Source: Volvox africanus
Lineage: Eukaryota > Chlorophyta > Chlorophyceae > Chlamydomonadales > Volvocaceae
Reading direction: 5' to 3'
Length of the DNA stretch: 64,000 nt
NCBI GenBank assembly: GCA_030268105.1
Contig: BSDZ01000101.1
Location: forward strand, 2,480,001 to 2,544,000
Below, one piece after another: positions 23,312 through 36,786 of this stretch. The translations under genes and the position numbers were made by a program. Numbering within the stretch: position 1 is the stretch's first letter; each line of letters opens with the position of its first letter. A model generated the notes under the pieces. It made no database searches and had not been told where the DNA came from. It saw nothing but the letters and a program-made list of their open reading frames with translations.

Positions 23312-24127
23312 TGTTGTGCTACGGTTCGTTTCCCGCCGATGCGTAGGTCGATGCGACCCTACAAGGCGAAGTGCTATTGTGTTGAACACATTGTATATGA
23401 ATGAATCTGCATGATATAAATGTATTCGTGTACATTTATATATGCATTTGGCATGTTCCATCACGACATCGCATCATGGCAAATCCGCCTAGCATGCATG
23501 AAAGCCTGAAGCATTGAAGTGCGCATTATGCTCGTGCTACGAAACGATAAGTAATATTATCTGATATAATATTACTTCATTACAGCACACGTTGAGAGCG
23601 CCGCACTCGTCGCGATACATGCCCTGCAACCGGATATCGATATCCGGACCCTTGCATCATGCGAATGCCGGAAAGGCTTATACGTTGTTATACGTGGACA
23701 TCGCCTATACGCAGTAGGGTTGTCACATCTAGGATCGGCCTCCTGATGTGAATCGTACGGCATTGCGATGCTGCGAGTATAACAGATGCGAGGACGGCTA
23801 AGCAAGATAAGACATTCGATACCGGAGAACACTCGTGTGTTCTATATTACTATTGCTATACGCTATTCTACTTAGCCCGAGCCAAGCCTGAACTTCGCTA
23901 ATCACCGCCGCGTGATGATTGCTTGCTTCCAGCGCTGACGGCGATTTCGTCCATTGCATCGTTCCGATCTGTAAAACTGTAAGTTATATCTCTCTTCGTC
24001 TTGAAGTCTTCCGCTGTCTCTGTTTGCTCTCGCTTGCCTTGCTGTACCTGCAAGTGCTCGCGCATCGGTGTCGAAAGTCTCCAGACGTGCAGATACTTAT
24101 GAGCAAACGTGAACGAGAGGTACAACA
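23312..24127 (+). repeat. 3' LTR, element 1
   Basis: 816 bp, ending GGTACAACA, followed by the CTGAC duplication. The palindrome at 23630-23647 is perfect here (CCGGATATCGATATCCGG), whereas the 5' LTR copy has one mismatch. Confidence 0.94.
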
Positions 24128-25572
24128 CTGACCAGACCAAGCCACAGGGCAGGGGAGGAGGTCGTGGCTGTCTGTCTGTCCTGCCACGTGCTCCCCCTCT
24201 CACTTGGGTCAGCAAAACCTCAGAGGCTCTCGCCTGGCCACTATCAGAGCACTCAGGGCCACCATGTATATGTATATGTATATGTATATGTGTACAAGCA
24301 TGGGTATGTCATCCATGTGTGGAAAGTAAAACCTGCTGCTGGTGAGCGAGCAGCTTAAGGGGCGTTCTGGCACGCATCTTCGACACTGGTAATTTATAAG
24401 GTCTGGATTGGAGGTTGCCAGCTGAAATCCTGTCAGCAGATGAACTGACGGGGTCTTTCTTGACAATGCCAGATCGCCACACACCATGGTGCTACTGCTG
24501 GTGGAGGGCCGCAAGCTGCAGCAGGACAATCTACTATGTCAGTGGGACTCCATGTATGAGTGCTACCGAAGGATGGGTAGGTTGGTAGAGCGGCAGACAG
24601 GCCGGCCGGCCGCAATGGCACGTGGAGGGAAGGGGCCGGCGGCAGCGGCCTACAGGAGTGACAATGACAGCGCTGTTCGGCAAGTTGAAGGGCCCGCTAC
24701 CCACAGCCACAATATTGAGAGCTTGTTGGGGAGTTCCAGCCCGTCGGGGCCCATGATACATGGGTACAAAAGGTCATACGAGTAGCATGACATAGAAGGA
24801 GTACATGCAGGGTGGCATGCAGCAGCACGCAGCATGGTGCACGGGCGTGCCAGCGGCCCGTATAGGGCATGGCGTGTATTCTGGGGAATCCTGAAACAAC
24901 AGATCACAAGTCCGTCCATCCCCCACCTCCGGGTGGGGCAAACCGCACCCGATGTGATTCCAACGCACGCGGGGAGACCCCACCGCCTTAGCAGGGCGGC
25001 GCCTTAACCACTCGGCCACAGGTGCAGGTCGCTTCGGGCTCCAAGCGGCTGAGCCCTAACCAGCAACACCCCATCCGCGTTTGGTGTCGTTCCTGCAACA
25101 AGAACTGCGGTTGTCATGCAGTCTAACCTACGACGACCATACCACAAAAGGACAGCAGCCTGCCAAGAAGTAGTGCTGATACAGCATCATGTCCCCCATC
25201 GTGACTTGCAGACAGTGGTCGTACCTGCATGCACGGAGTGAGTGCACAGCCAGCGCTACTACCCACTGGCATCGATCACGATGACAGGCCACGACCATAC
25301 CTCCACCACCTACCCTGTAGGCTGGTGTGTCCCTCCAGCCATGTACCCCCTGATCCATCACCACATAGCTAGGGCCACGCAGCTATCTGCAGCCACAGCA
25401 GTGCCATGCACACCCACCAGACGCTCAGGTCACACCATCACATCCCTGCTGCATCCATCTATCCAATTCATGCTTTTACCAGCTCTTGCTGCTTGTACCT
25501 CTGGTACAAGGTGCGCATAGCACACACACACACACACAAACACACACAAACACACACATATATGTATATATA

Positions 25573-25649
<77 letters not shown>

Positions 25650-26557
25650 TATGGGTGTTACACTGTGGGTGACTCGCCCTTCAAAGACGAGCACCGGGGG
25701 TTCTGACCGGACCAAGCCACAGCGCAGGGGAGGAACACGTGGCTTTGTCTGTCTGTCCTGCCACGTGCTCCCCCTCTCACTTGGGCCAGCGAAACCTCAG
25801 AGGCTCTCGCCTGGCCACTAACAGAGCACTCAGGGTCACCAAGAAACCATAGAAAGGCCCTACAGAAAACGGGGGACACCTAGCTGCTCAAAGGACGAGG
25901 AATCCTCTCCTCTAACCCGAAACTGACCTGGCAAGAGCCTGACAGACACACACAGATCCCCTCAGAGGAGAAACACCAGCAGGAAAGCACACTCTTACAC
26001 AGCCAAGCCGAAAGAACCCAACAAGAGGCGGAGGGGGGGATGACAAGCCAAACTGGCGCCCCCCTAGAAAGCCTTCCGGCCCCACCCAAAGCTGGCCCCG
26101 CAGACACCTGCACTGCACAAAAAGGAAAGACCTCTCTCGCTGACCCCCCCTAAAACCCTAAGGACCCCAAGCCTGGACACAGGAACCTCTAGCCACGAAC
26201 CCCTCCACCCTCTCCCTTCCCCTCCTCAAGAACTAGACCGTCCTCCCCTTGTCTCTACCTCCCTGACTCTCTCCCTCTACATATACATGTATATGTACAT
26301 GTATATGTATATATATGAGTGTTACACTGTGGGCGACTCACCCTTCAAAGACGAGCACCGGGGGTCCTGACCGGACCAAGCCACAGCGCAGGGGAGGAGG
26401 TCGTGGCTGTCTGTCTGTCCTGCCACGTGCTCCCCCTCTCACTTGGGTCAGCGAAACCTCAGAGGCTCTCGCCTGGCTACTATCAGAGCACTCAGGGCCA
26501 CCATGTATATGTATATGTAGTATATGTATATGTATATGTATATGTGTACAAGCATGG
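24128..26557. repeat. Array unit 8 (rest of split core, then A+C+B+C)
   Basis: 24128-24303 is the second half of the core split by element 1; unit 8 proper starts at 24304. Tract 25521-25650, block B 25836-26280. The following TATATG run has a GTAGTA interruption at about 26518. Confidence 0.87.
24944..25025 (-). pseudogene. Degenerate tRNA-Ser(GCT), array unit 8
   Basis: TTGGAAT T loop plus a further change in the T stem (plus strand GATGTGATT instead of GATGCGATT) that removes a stem pair. Confidence 0.75.
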
Positions 26558-27638
26558 GTATGTCATCCGTGTGTGGAAAGTAAAACCTGCTGCTGGTGAG
26601 GGAGCAGCTTAAGGGGCGTTCTGGCACGCATCTTCGACACTGGTAATTTTACGGATATAAGGTCTGGATTGGAGGTCGCCAGCTGAAATCCTGTCAGCAG
26701 ATGAACTGACGGGGTCTTTCTTGACAATGCCAGATCGCCACACACCATGGTGCTACTGCTGGTGGAGGGCCGCAAGCTGCAGCAGGACAATCTACTATGT
26801 CAGTGGGACTCCATGTATGAGTGCTACCGAAGGATGGGTAGGTTGGTAGAGCGGCAGACAGGCCGGCCGGCCGCAATGGCACGTGGAGGGAAGGGGCCGG
26901 CGGCAGCGGCCTACAGGAGTGACAATGACAGCGCTGTTCGGCAAGTTGAAGGGCCCGCTACCCACAGCCACAATATTGAGAGCTTGTTGGGGAGTTACAG
27001 CCCGTCGGGGCCCATGATACATGGATACAAAAGGTCATACGAGTAGCATGACATAGAAGGAGTACATGCAGGGTGGCATGCAGCAGCACGCAGCATGGTG
27101 CAAGGGCGTGCCAGCGGCCCGTATAGGGCATGGCGTGTATTCTGGGGAATCCTGAAACAACAGATCACAAGTCCGTCCATCCCCCACCTCCGGGTGGGGC
27201 AAACCGCACCCGATGCGATTCCAACGCACGCTGGGAGACCCCACCGCCTTAGCAGGGCGGCGCCTTAACCACTCGGCCACAGGTGCAGGTCGCTTCGTAC
27301 CTGCATGCACGGAGTGAGTGCACAGCCAGCGCTACTACCCACTGGCATCGATCACGATGACAGGCCACGACCATACCTCCACCACCTACCCTGTAGGCTG
27401 GTGTGTCCCTCCAGCCATGTACCCCCTGATCCATCACCACATAGCTAGGGCCACGCAGCTATCTGCAGCCACAGCAGTGCCATGCACACCCACCAGACGC
27501 TCAGGTCACACCATCACATCCCTGCTGCATCCATCTATCCAATTCATGCTTTTACCAGCTCTTGCTGCTTGTACCTCTGGTACAAGGTGCGCATAGCACA
27601 CACACACACACACACAAACACACACATATATGTATATA

Positions 27639-27685
<47 letters not shown>

Positions 27686-28277
27686 TATGGGTGTTACACT
27701 GTGGGTGACTCGCCCTTCAAAGATGAGCACCGGGGGTTCTGACCGGACCAAGCCACAGCGCAGGGGAGGAACACGTGGCTTTGTCTGTCTGTCCTGCCAC
27801 GTGCTCCCCCTCTCACTAGGGCCAGCGAGCCCTCACAGGCTCTCGCCTGGCCACTAACAGAGCACTCAGGGTCACCAAGAAACCATAGAAAGGCCCTACA
27901 GAAAACGGGGGACACCTAGATGCTCAAAGGACGGGGAATCCTCTCCTCTAACCCGAAACTGACCTGGCAAGAGCCTGACAGACTTGTCTCTACCTCCCTG
28001 ACTCTCTCCCTCTACATATACATGTATATGTACATGTATATGTATATATATGAGTGTTACACTGTGGGTGACTCGCCCTTCAAAGACGAGCACCGGGGGT
28101 TCTGACCGGACCAAGCCACAGCGCAGGGGAGGAGGTCGTGGCTGTCTGTCTGTCCTGCCACGTGCTCCCCCTCTCACTTGGGTCAGCGAAACCTCAGAGG
28201 CTCTCGCCTGGCTACTATCAGAGCACTCAGGGCCACCATGTATATGTATATGTATATGTATATGTGTACAAGCATGG
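26558..28277. repeat. Array unit 9, internally deleted
   Basis: Two deletions shorten this unit. One in block A joins GGTCGCTTCG to TACCTGCATG (near 27298) across a shared TCG. The other removes most of block B (27872-28016 remains), joining CTGACAGAC to TTGTCTC. Tract 27597-27686. Confidence 0.86.
27205..27286 (-). pseudogene. Degenerate tRNA-Ser(GCT), array unit 9
   Basis: TTGGAAT T loop plus a change next to the variable arm (plus strand CACGCTGGGAG instead of CACGCGGGGAG). Block A is deleted a few bases beyond the 5' end. Confidence 0.72.
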
Positions 28278-28917
28278 GTATGTCATCCATGTGTGGAAAG
28301 TAAAACCTGCTGCTGGTGAGCGAGCAGCTTAAGGGGCGTTCTGGCACGCATCTTCGACACTGGTAATTTATAAGGTCTGGATTGGAGGTCGCCAGCTGAA
28401 ATCCTGTCAGCAGATGAACTGACGGGGTCTTTCTTGACAATGCCAGATCGCCACACACCATGGTGCTACTGCTGGTGGAGGGCCGCAAGCTGCAGCAGGA
28501 CAATCTACTATGTCAGTGGGACTCCATGTATGAGTGCTACCGAAGGATGGGTAGGTTGGTAGAGCGGCAGACAGGCCGGCCGGCCGCAATGGCACGTGGA
28601 GGGAAGGGGCCGGCGGCAGCGGCCTACAGGAGTGACAATGACAGCGCTGTTCGGCAAGTTGAAGGGCCCGCTACCCACAGCCACAATATTGAGAGCTTGT
28701 TGGGGAGTTCCAGCCCGTCGGGGCCCATGATACATGGGTACAAAAGGTCATACGAGTAGCATGACATAGAAGGAGTACATGCAGGGTGGCATGCAGCAGC
28801 ACGCAGCATGGTGCACGGGCGTGCCAGCGGCCCGTATAGGGCATGGCGTGTATTCTGGGGAATCCTGAAACAACAGATCACAAGTCCGTCCATCCCCCAC
28901 CTCCGGGTGGGGCAAAC

Positions 28918-28999
28918 CGCACCCGATGTGATTCCAACGCACGCGGGGAGACCCCACCGCCTTAGCAGGGCGGCGCCTTAACCACTCGGCCACAGGTGC
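28918..28999 (-). pseudogene. Degenerate tRNA-Ser(GCT), array unit 10
   Basis: TTGGAAT T loop and the same T-stem change as unit 8. Confidence 0.75.
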
Positions 29000-29494
29000 A
29001 GGTCGCTTCGGGCTCCAAGCGGCTGAGCCCTAACCAGCAACACCCCATCCGCGTTTGGTGTCGTTCCTGCAACAAGAACTGCGGTTGTCATGCAGTCTAA
29101 CCTACGACGACCATACCACAAAAGGACAGCAGCCTGCCAAGAAGTAGTGCTGATACAGCATCATGTCCCCCATCGTGACTTGCAGACAGTGGTCGTACCT
29201 GCATGCACGGAGTGAGTGCACAGCCAGCGCTACTACCCACTGGCATCGATCACGATGACAGGCCACGACCATACCTCCACCACCTACCCTGTAGGCTGGT
29301 GTGTCCCTCCAGCCATGTACCCCCTGATCCATCACCACATAGCTAGGGCCACGCAGCTATCTGCAGCCACAGCAGTGCCATGCACACCCACCAGACGCTC
29401 AGGTCACACCATCACATCCCTGCTGCATCCATCTATCCAGTTCATGCTTTTACCAGCTCTTGCTGCTTGTACCTCTGGTACAAGGTGCGCATAG

Positions 29495-29706
<212 letters not shown>

Positions 29707-31219
29707 ATGGGTGTTACACTGTGGGTGACTCGCCCTTCAAAGACGAGCACCGGGGGTTCTGACCGGACCAAGCCACAGCGCAGGGGAGGAACACGTGGCT
29801 TTGTCTGTCTGTCCTGCCACGTGCTCCCCCTCTCACTTGGGCCAGCGAAACCTCAGAGGCTCTCGCCTGGCCACTAACAGAAAACGGGGGACACCTAGCT
29901 GCTCAAAGGACGAGGAATCCTCTCCTCTAACCCGAAACTGACCTGGCAAGAGCCTGACAGACACACACAGATCCCCTCAGAGGAGAAACACCAGCAGGAA
30001 AGCACACTCTTACACAGCCAAGCCGAAAGAACCCAACAAGAGGCGGAGGGGGGGATGACAAGCCAAACTGGCGCCCCCCTAGAAAGCCTTCCGGCCCCAC
30101 CCAAAGCTGGCCCCGCAGACACCTGCACTGCACAAAAAGGAAAGACCTCTCTCGCTGACCCCCCCTAAAACCCTAAGGACCCCAAGCCTGGACACAGGAA
30201 CCTCTAGCCACGAACCCCTCCACCCTCTCCCTTCCCCTCCTCAAGAACTAGACCGTCCTCCCCTTGTCTGTACCTCCCTGACTCTCTCCCTCTACATATA
30301 CATGTATATGTACATGTATATGTATATATATGAGTGTTACACTGTGGGCGACTCACCCTTCAAAGACGAGCACCGGGGGTCCTGACCGGACCAAGCCACA
30401 GCGCAGGGGAGGAGGTCGTGGCTGTCTGTCTGTCCTGCCACGTGCTCCCCCTCTCACTTGGGTCAGCGAAACCTCAGAGGCTCTCGCCTGGCCACTATCA
30501 GAGCACTCAGGGTCACCAAGAAACCATAGAAAGGCCCTACAGAAAACGGGGGACACCTAGCTGCTCAAAGGACGGGGAATCCTCTCCTCTAACCCGAAAC
30601 TGACCTGGCAAGAGCCTGACAGACACACACAGATCCCCTCAGAGGAGAAACACCAGCAGGAAAGCACACTCTTACACAGCCAAGCCGAAAGAACCCAACA
30701 AGAGGCGGAGGGGGGGATGACAAGCCAAACTGGCGCCCCCCTAGAAAGCCTTCCGGCCCCACCCAAAGCTGGCCCCGCAGACACCTGCACTGCACAAAAA
30801 GGAAAGACCTCTCTCGCTGACCCCCCCTAAAACCCTAAGGACCCCAAGCCTGGACACAGGAACCTCTAGCCACGAACCCCTCCACCCTCTCCCTTCCCCT
30901 CCTCAAGAACTAGACCGTCCTCCCCTTGTCTCTACCTCCCTGACTCTCTCCCTCTACATATACATGTATATGTACATGTATATGTATATATATGAGTGTT
31001 ACACTGTGGGCGACTCACCCTTCAAAGACGAGCACCGGGGGTCCTGACCGGACCAAGCCACAGCGCAGGGGAGGAGGTCGTGGCTGTCTGTCTGTCCTGC
31101 CACGTGCTCCCCCTCTCACTTGGGTCAGCGAAACCTCAGAGGCTCTCGCCTGGCTACTATCAGAGCACTCAGGGCCACCATGTATATGTATATGTATATG
31201 TATATGTGTACAAGCATGG

Positions 31220-33519
<2,300 letters not shown>

Positions 33520-34166
33520 GTATGTCATCCGTGTGTGGAAAGTAAAACCTGCTGCTGGTGAGCGAGCAGCTTAAGGGGCGTTCTGGCACGCATCTTCGAC
33601 ACTGGTAATTTTACGGATATAAGGTCTGGATTGGAGGTCGCCAGCTGAAATCCTGTCAGCAGATGAACTGACGGGGTCTTTCTTGACAATGCCAGATCGC
33701 CACACACCATGGTGCTACTGCTGGTGGAGGGCCGCAAGCTGCAGCAGGACAATCTACTATGTCAGTGGGACTCCATGTATGAGTGCTACCGAAGGATGGG
33801 TAGGTTGGTAGAGCGGCAGACAGGCCGGCCGGCCACAATGGCACGTGGAGGGAAGGGGCCGGCGGCAGTGGCCTACAGGAGTGACAATGACAGCGCTGTT
33901 CGGCAAGTTGAAGGGCCCGCTACCCACAGCCACAATATTGAGAGCTTGTTGGGGAGTTACAGCCCGTCGGGGCCCATGATACATGGGTACAAAAGGTCAT
34001 ACGAGTAGCATGACATAGAAGGAGTACATGCAGGGTGGCATGCAGCAGCACGCAGCATGGTGCAAGGGCGTGCCAGCGGCCCGTATAGGGCATGGCGTGT
34101 ATTCTGGGGAATCCTGAAACAACAGATCACAAGTCCGTCCATCCCCCACCTCCGGGTGGGGCAAAC

Positions 34167-34248
34167 CGCACCCGATGCGATTCCAACGCACGCGGGGAGA
34201 CCCCACCGCCTTAGCAGGGCGGCGCCTTAACCACTCGGCCACAGGTGC
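34167..34248 (-). pseudogene. Degenerate tRNA-Ser(GCT), array unit 12
   Basis: TTGGAAT T-loop lesion as in unit 1. Element 2 inserted 11 bp beyond its 5' end. Confidence 0.75.
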
Positions 34249-34258
34249 AGGTCGCTTC

Positions 34259-35084
34259 TGTTGTGCTACGGTTCATTTCCCGCCGATGCGTAGGTCGACG
34301 CGATCCTACGAGGCGAAGTGCTTTTGTGATGAAACGCATTACATGTGAATGAATCTGCATGATATAAATGTATTCGCATACATTTATATATGCATTTGGC
34401 ATGTTGTCATTATACATCGCGACATCGCACCATGGCAAATCCGCCTAGCATGCATGAAAGCCCGAAGCATTGAAGTGCGCATTATGCTCGTGCTACGAAA
34501 CGATAAGTAATATTATCTGATATAATATTACTTCATTTAAGCACACGTTGAGAGCGCCGCACTCGTCGCGATACATGCCCTGCAACCGGATATCGTTATC
34601 CGGACTCTTGCATCATGCGAATGCCGGAAAGGCTTATACGTTGTTACGAGTAGACATCGCCCATACGCAGTAGGGTTGTCACATCTAGGATCGGCCTCCT
34701 AATGTGAATCATACGGCACTGCGATGCTGCGAGTATAACAGATGCGAGGACGGCTAAGCTAAGAGAAGACATTCGATACCGGAGAACACTTGGGTGTTCT
34801 ACATTACTATTGCTATACGATATTCTACTTAGCCCGAGCTAAGCCTGAACTTTGCTAATCACCGCCGCGTGATGATTGCTTGCTTCCGGTGCTGACGGCG
34901 ATTTCGTCCATTGCATCATTCCGATCTGTAAGACCGTAAGTTATATCTCTCTTCGTCTTGAAGTCTTCCGCTGTCTCTGTTTGCTCTCGCTTGCCTTGCT
35001 GTACTTGCAAGTGCTCGCGCATCGGTGTCGAAAGTCTCCAGACGTGCAGATACTTATGAGCAAACGCGAACGAGAGGTACAACA
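34259..35084 (+). repeat. 5' LTR, element 2
   Basis: 826 bp, TGTTGTGCTACGG...GGTACAACA; 10 bp longer than in element 1 because of small internal indels (for example GTTGTCATTATACATCGCG). Confidence 0.94.
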
Positions 35085-35151
35085 AATTGGTATTGAGACA
35101 GGTTCGTTGCCTAACTGTCTCTCTTTGTCTAATCGGAAGTAGGTTCTCTCT

Positions 35152-35585
35152 ATGGCGAGTTCCAGCGACGAACCAAGAGGACCACTAGATACTTTTGCCG
35201 AAGACCTAGGCCGCGCCGTTTTGGACGCCGCCGCTTCCGGTTTGTAATTGTTTAATTGCTTTTGCTTAGATTGCTGCACTTGTTGTGTAAGTGTATGCTC
35301 TGAGTCGCAGGTAATCTCAGTGCACCGGCATTGCTTGCCGCGGCGACTGAGACCGGCTTTCGTCCGGACCAGTTGGCGACTCTCATTGCCCAAACTACGG
35401 AGATCAGGACTCAGCTGGGCAAGTACTTGCTGAGTTTACTGAATCTTCTCAAGAGTACTGTCGGTAGGCTCACCGAATTGTTTTGTACTCTTGCCTTTGC
35501 GATAGAAGTCGGCTTCTATTACGCAAACCTAGGGTATCGTTTCGTGCTCCATGTCCGCGGAACACGACGATACACCGCACACTAG
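35152..35585 (+). CDS. Leader ORF (ORF0), two putative exons, element 2
   Basis: Same structure as in element 1: exon 1 35152-35239, putative intron 35240-35310, exon 2 35311-35585 overlapping the gag start by 35 nt. All frames are open. The product differs from the element 1 copy by very few residues (for example YTAH for YAAH at the end). Confidence 0.55.
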
Positions 35586-36786
35586 CCTAGCCAGCCAACC
35601 CGATTTTGTTGTGGCTGCTAGAGCACCGGATAGAGGTCTTGAGACTGTTGGCACGCGAGCCACTCAAGAGCCCCTTTTCCTTCAGACCCCTGCTCACTTA
35701 ATTGTGCCGCATTCAGCAGTGAACACGAATATGGACAACACTGCTGGACCAAGGGTTCTGCCATTACCTCAAGCTCGAGGGCATGATGACATCCCTGAGG
35801 TGATGAGATTGTCGATTCCCGTTCCTAGGCTCAATATTTCGCTGACGGACAAGACACCAGGGCATAGCATAGCCGATGCAACTCGTGCGTACGTGCGTGA
35901 CGCTAAAAAGTATCTCCAGGCTGTTCATGGTGGTGATAATGACGGTATCAGGTGTCTCTTCGTTGGTAACACCCTCGAGGGCGCAGCGAAGGACTGGTAT
36001 CGCAATTGGACCAACGCCCGGGGCAGCTATACTTTTGACGAGTTGGTCGCCGCTTTGCTCGCACGATTCGCTACTGAGGTTCAAGCACGCGATGTGGAAG
36101 CTCGTAACGTTTTGGCAGCCGGTAGCTACCACATGCGTCGGGATGAAAATGTACCTGCGTACCAGTCACGCTTCGAAGCACTTGTGACTCCCATTGCTGA
36201 CCTCACCGAATCTGAGCGTGTCTTTTGGTTTAGGCGAGGCCTAACGAAACTTTTGGCTAAATGGTGCGCCACTGACTTGGTTGGAGCGCAGATCAAGTCG
36301 TATGACGCGTTGGTCGCTTTTGCTAAGGGCACGGAGATACGACTCCTTGCCGGTGAGGAAGAAGTCAAGTCTGCCCCTCGTGCAAATGCCGTGCAAGTGC
36401 AGGATCCGCTTGGGGAAGCTGTAGCTCTCGACCAGGACCTCGGCGCGACCCGCCCCACGCCTACTGCCGCGACGCGACGCAGCAACGGGCAACGCAAGGC
36501 GCGCGGGGGCGCTAGCTCGGGTGTCCGTGGTACCGGAGGAGCAGGTCCGAGCTCGGACCCAGCTAGGAACAGGAAGCGTGGTGGTGCGCCGTCGTCGGCA
36601 GCCGCACAGCGTTCCGACCCCAACGCGAAGCGTATTCGTACGGACGACACATTTATGCCAAAATGGAATTGCAATCGTTCCGAATTCGAGCGTCGAAAAT
36701 TGGCCAACGTTTGTCTACGGTGTGCGGAGAACCATTCCACGAAGGATTGCCCTCTCATGCCGCCGTTTGTACCTCAGCCGAAATAG
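35551..36786 (+). CDS. gag: Gag, element 2 (intact, 411 aa)
   Basis: Same length and domains as the element 1 Gag: gag domain around residues 135-250, basic linker, and the short zinc knuckle CLRCAENHSTKDC (C-X2-C-X3-H-X4-C) near the C-terminus. The reading frame is uninterrupted to UAG at 36784-36786, followed by GGG and an open in-frame pol. Confidence 0.93.
   Translation: MSAEHDDTPHTSLASQPDFVVAARAPDRGLETVGTRATQEPLFLQTPAHLIVPHSAVNTNMDNTAGPRVLPLPQARGHDDIPEVMRLSIPVPRLNISLTDKTPGHSIADATRAYVRDAKKYLQAVHGGDNDGIRCLFVGNTLEGAAKDWYRNWTNARGSYTFDELVAALLARFATEVQARDVEARNVLAAGSYHMRRDENVPAYQSRFEALVTPIADLTESERVFWFRRGLTKLLAKWCATDLVGAQIKSYDALVAFAKGTEIRLLAGEEEVKSAPRANAVQVQDPLGEAVALDQDLGATRPTPTAATRRSNGQRKARGGASSGVRGTGGAGPSSDPARNRKRGGAPSSAAAQRSDPNAKRIRTDDTFMPKWNCNRSEFERRKLANVCLRCAENHSTKDCPLMPPFVPQPK

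Larger units (their letters stand above)
17860..24127 (+). mobile_element. Element 1: Ty3/gypsy chromovirus (family 1), internally deleted
   Basis: A complete LTR-to-LTR copy of 6268 bp with 816-bp LTRs, flanked by the 5-bp duplication CTGAC (17855-17859 and 24128-24132). Order: LTR, primer site, ORF0, gag, in-frame UAG, pol, chromodomain, polypurine tract, LTR. It is not autonomous: pol has a nonsense codon and a net 1183-bp deletion removing the RNase H end and almost all of integrase. The length difference from element 2 (1203 bp) equals that deletion plus the LTR length difference. By eye the two LTRs differ at about nine sites, which suggests a fairly recent insertion. Confidence 0.95.
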